DNA from: an uncultured Acetatifactor sp.
GTDB lineage: Bacteria; Bacillota; Clostridia; Lachnospirales; Lachnospiraceae
Length of the DNA: 5,704 nucleotides
Assembly: GCA_948496895.1 (NCBI GenBank)
Contig: CAOOJO010000197.1
Span: 1 to 5,704 of the forward strand
Direction: 5' to 3'
The notes beneath the pieces are model-generated. The model had not been told where the DNA came from. It was given only the letters and a program-made list of their open reading frames with translations, and ran no database searches. Below are positions 5,238 through 5,704 of this stretch, piece after piece; the stretch's first letter is position 1; the number at the start of each line of letters is the position of its first letter. Made by a program: the position numbers and the translations under genes.

Positions 5238-5704
5238 ATGAAAGAAAAGTATGAATCACTGGCACTTGTACAGTTAAGGGAGCTTGCGAAGGTTCGCGGA
5301 CTTAAAGGTACATCTTCCATGAAAAAAGCCGAATTGGTTGAAGCCATGCTGGCTGAGGACGAGCGGGTAAAGACGCAGGAGGCGGAAAACGCGTCCGGAC
5401 GGGAGGCGGCTCAGGACGGCGGCGAGAGCGCTCCTGAGCCTGCGCGCAAACGGAACATCGTGACCAACAAGCGCCCGGCTTCCTCTCCGCAGAGGAAGGA
5501 CCGCGCGCAGAAAATGGTGAGGGAGGAGAACGGCAGCTATAAGGCGGACGCTGCGGCATCGGCGGAGAAGACGAAGAAAGCGGACGAGCCGGCCAGGACG
5601 GCAGCGGCACCCGTAGCCCCTGCGGCCAGGACGGCGTCCGGGACAGCGGCATCCACAGCGCCCGCGCCGTCCCAGACACAGACGGCCCGGACAGCGCCCG
5701 GACA
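5238..5704 (+). CDS. rho: Transcription termination factor Rho, N-terminal part (3' truncated)
   Basis: The first 155 residues of a protein running off the right edge. Residues 1-~42 form a Rho N-terminal (SAP-like helical) domain: LALVQLRELAKVRGLKG, then MKKAELVEAML. In the full protein this precedes the cold-shock-type RNA-binding domain and the RecA-type ATPase ring that translocates on RNA and terminates transcription; neither is reached here. From ~residue 43 onward the chain is low-complexity and probably disordered, first acidic/basic (EAENASGREAAQDGGE, ARKRNIVTNKRP), then Ala/Thr/Pro-rich with repeated ARTA units near 119, 130 and 150. In E. coli Rho the RNA-binding domain follows almost directly, so this is a long insertion, as known in several other Rho lineages. 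Base use also shifts, from A/T-tolerant codons in the domain to strongly G/C-rich codons in the insertion. The call rests on the N-terminal domain alone, so another Rho_N-domain protein remains possible. Confidence 0.82.
   Translation, partial: MKEKYESLALVQLRELAKVRGLKGTSSMKKAELVEAMLAEDERVKTQEAENASGREAAQDGGESAPEPARKRNIVTNKRPASSPQRKDRAQKMVREENGSYKADAAASAEKTKKADEPARTAAAPVAPAARTASGTAASTAPAPSQTQTARTAPG

Noticed and set aside
3655..5241. A 528-codon open frame on the plus strand, antisense to the malic enzyme gene
   Set aside because: It lies opposite a clear malic enzyme with all catalytic motifs. Its translation is rich in His, Gly and Asp with no domain, as expected from the complement of G/C-biased codons. 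It also crosses both promoters and the rho leader.

Overview
The window looks like the chromosome of a GC-rich anaerobic Firmicute of class Clostridia, most plausibly a Lachnospiraceae-type gut bacterium. This is inferred from the DUF4364 gene, the small single-domain malic enzyme, the RarA and Rho protein styles, the strong Shine-Dalgarno sites and the G/C-rich third codon positions. No sequence search was possible, so the taxonomy is provisional. The content is mostly core housekeeping genes. I see no phage, insertion sequence, CRISPR array, tRNA or rRNA.

Layout, left to right. On the plus strand are the C-terminal part of a phosphoglucomutase/phosphomannomutase-family enzyme (cut by the left edge), a NYN-domain putative ribonuclease with two C-terminal LOTUS/OST-HTH domains, and RarA (MgsA), the AAA+ replication-associated recombination factor. 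The gaps are 70 and about 90 nt with no visible terminator, so the three may be co-transcribed. The nyn-rarA gap is spanned by a 33-codon open frame that overlaps both neighbours by ATGA. On the minus strand, a DUF4364 winged-helix protein meets rarA tail to tail with overlapping stop codons. Upstream of it in the same orientation lies an NAD-type malic enzyme. Between these two sits a compact 98-nt element with a long GC-rich outer stem and two inner hairpins. At the right edge, transcribed divergently from the malic enzyme gene, is the start of rho, preceded by a roughly 137-nt leader. That leader contains a possible 33-codon upstream ORF ending just before the rho ribosome binding site.

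How the genes fit together: the malic enzyme (malate to pyruvate) and the phosphohexomutase belong to central carbon and sugar-phosphate metabolism. RarA acts at stalled replication forks, the NYN-LOTUS protein probably acts on RNA, and Rho terminates transcription. They do not form one obvious pathway. I did not find a convincing new multi-gene system. The most unusual items are the structured element at 3681-3778, the rho leader with its candidate leader peptide, and the long disordered insertion that begins right after the Rho N-terminal domain.
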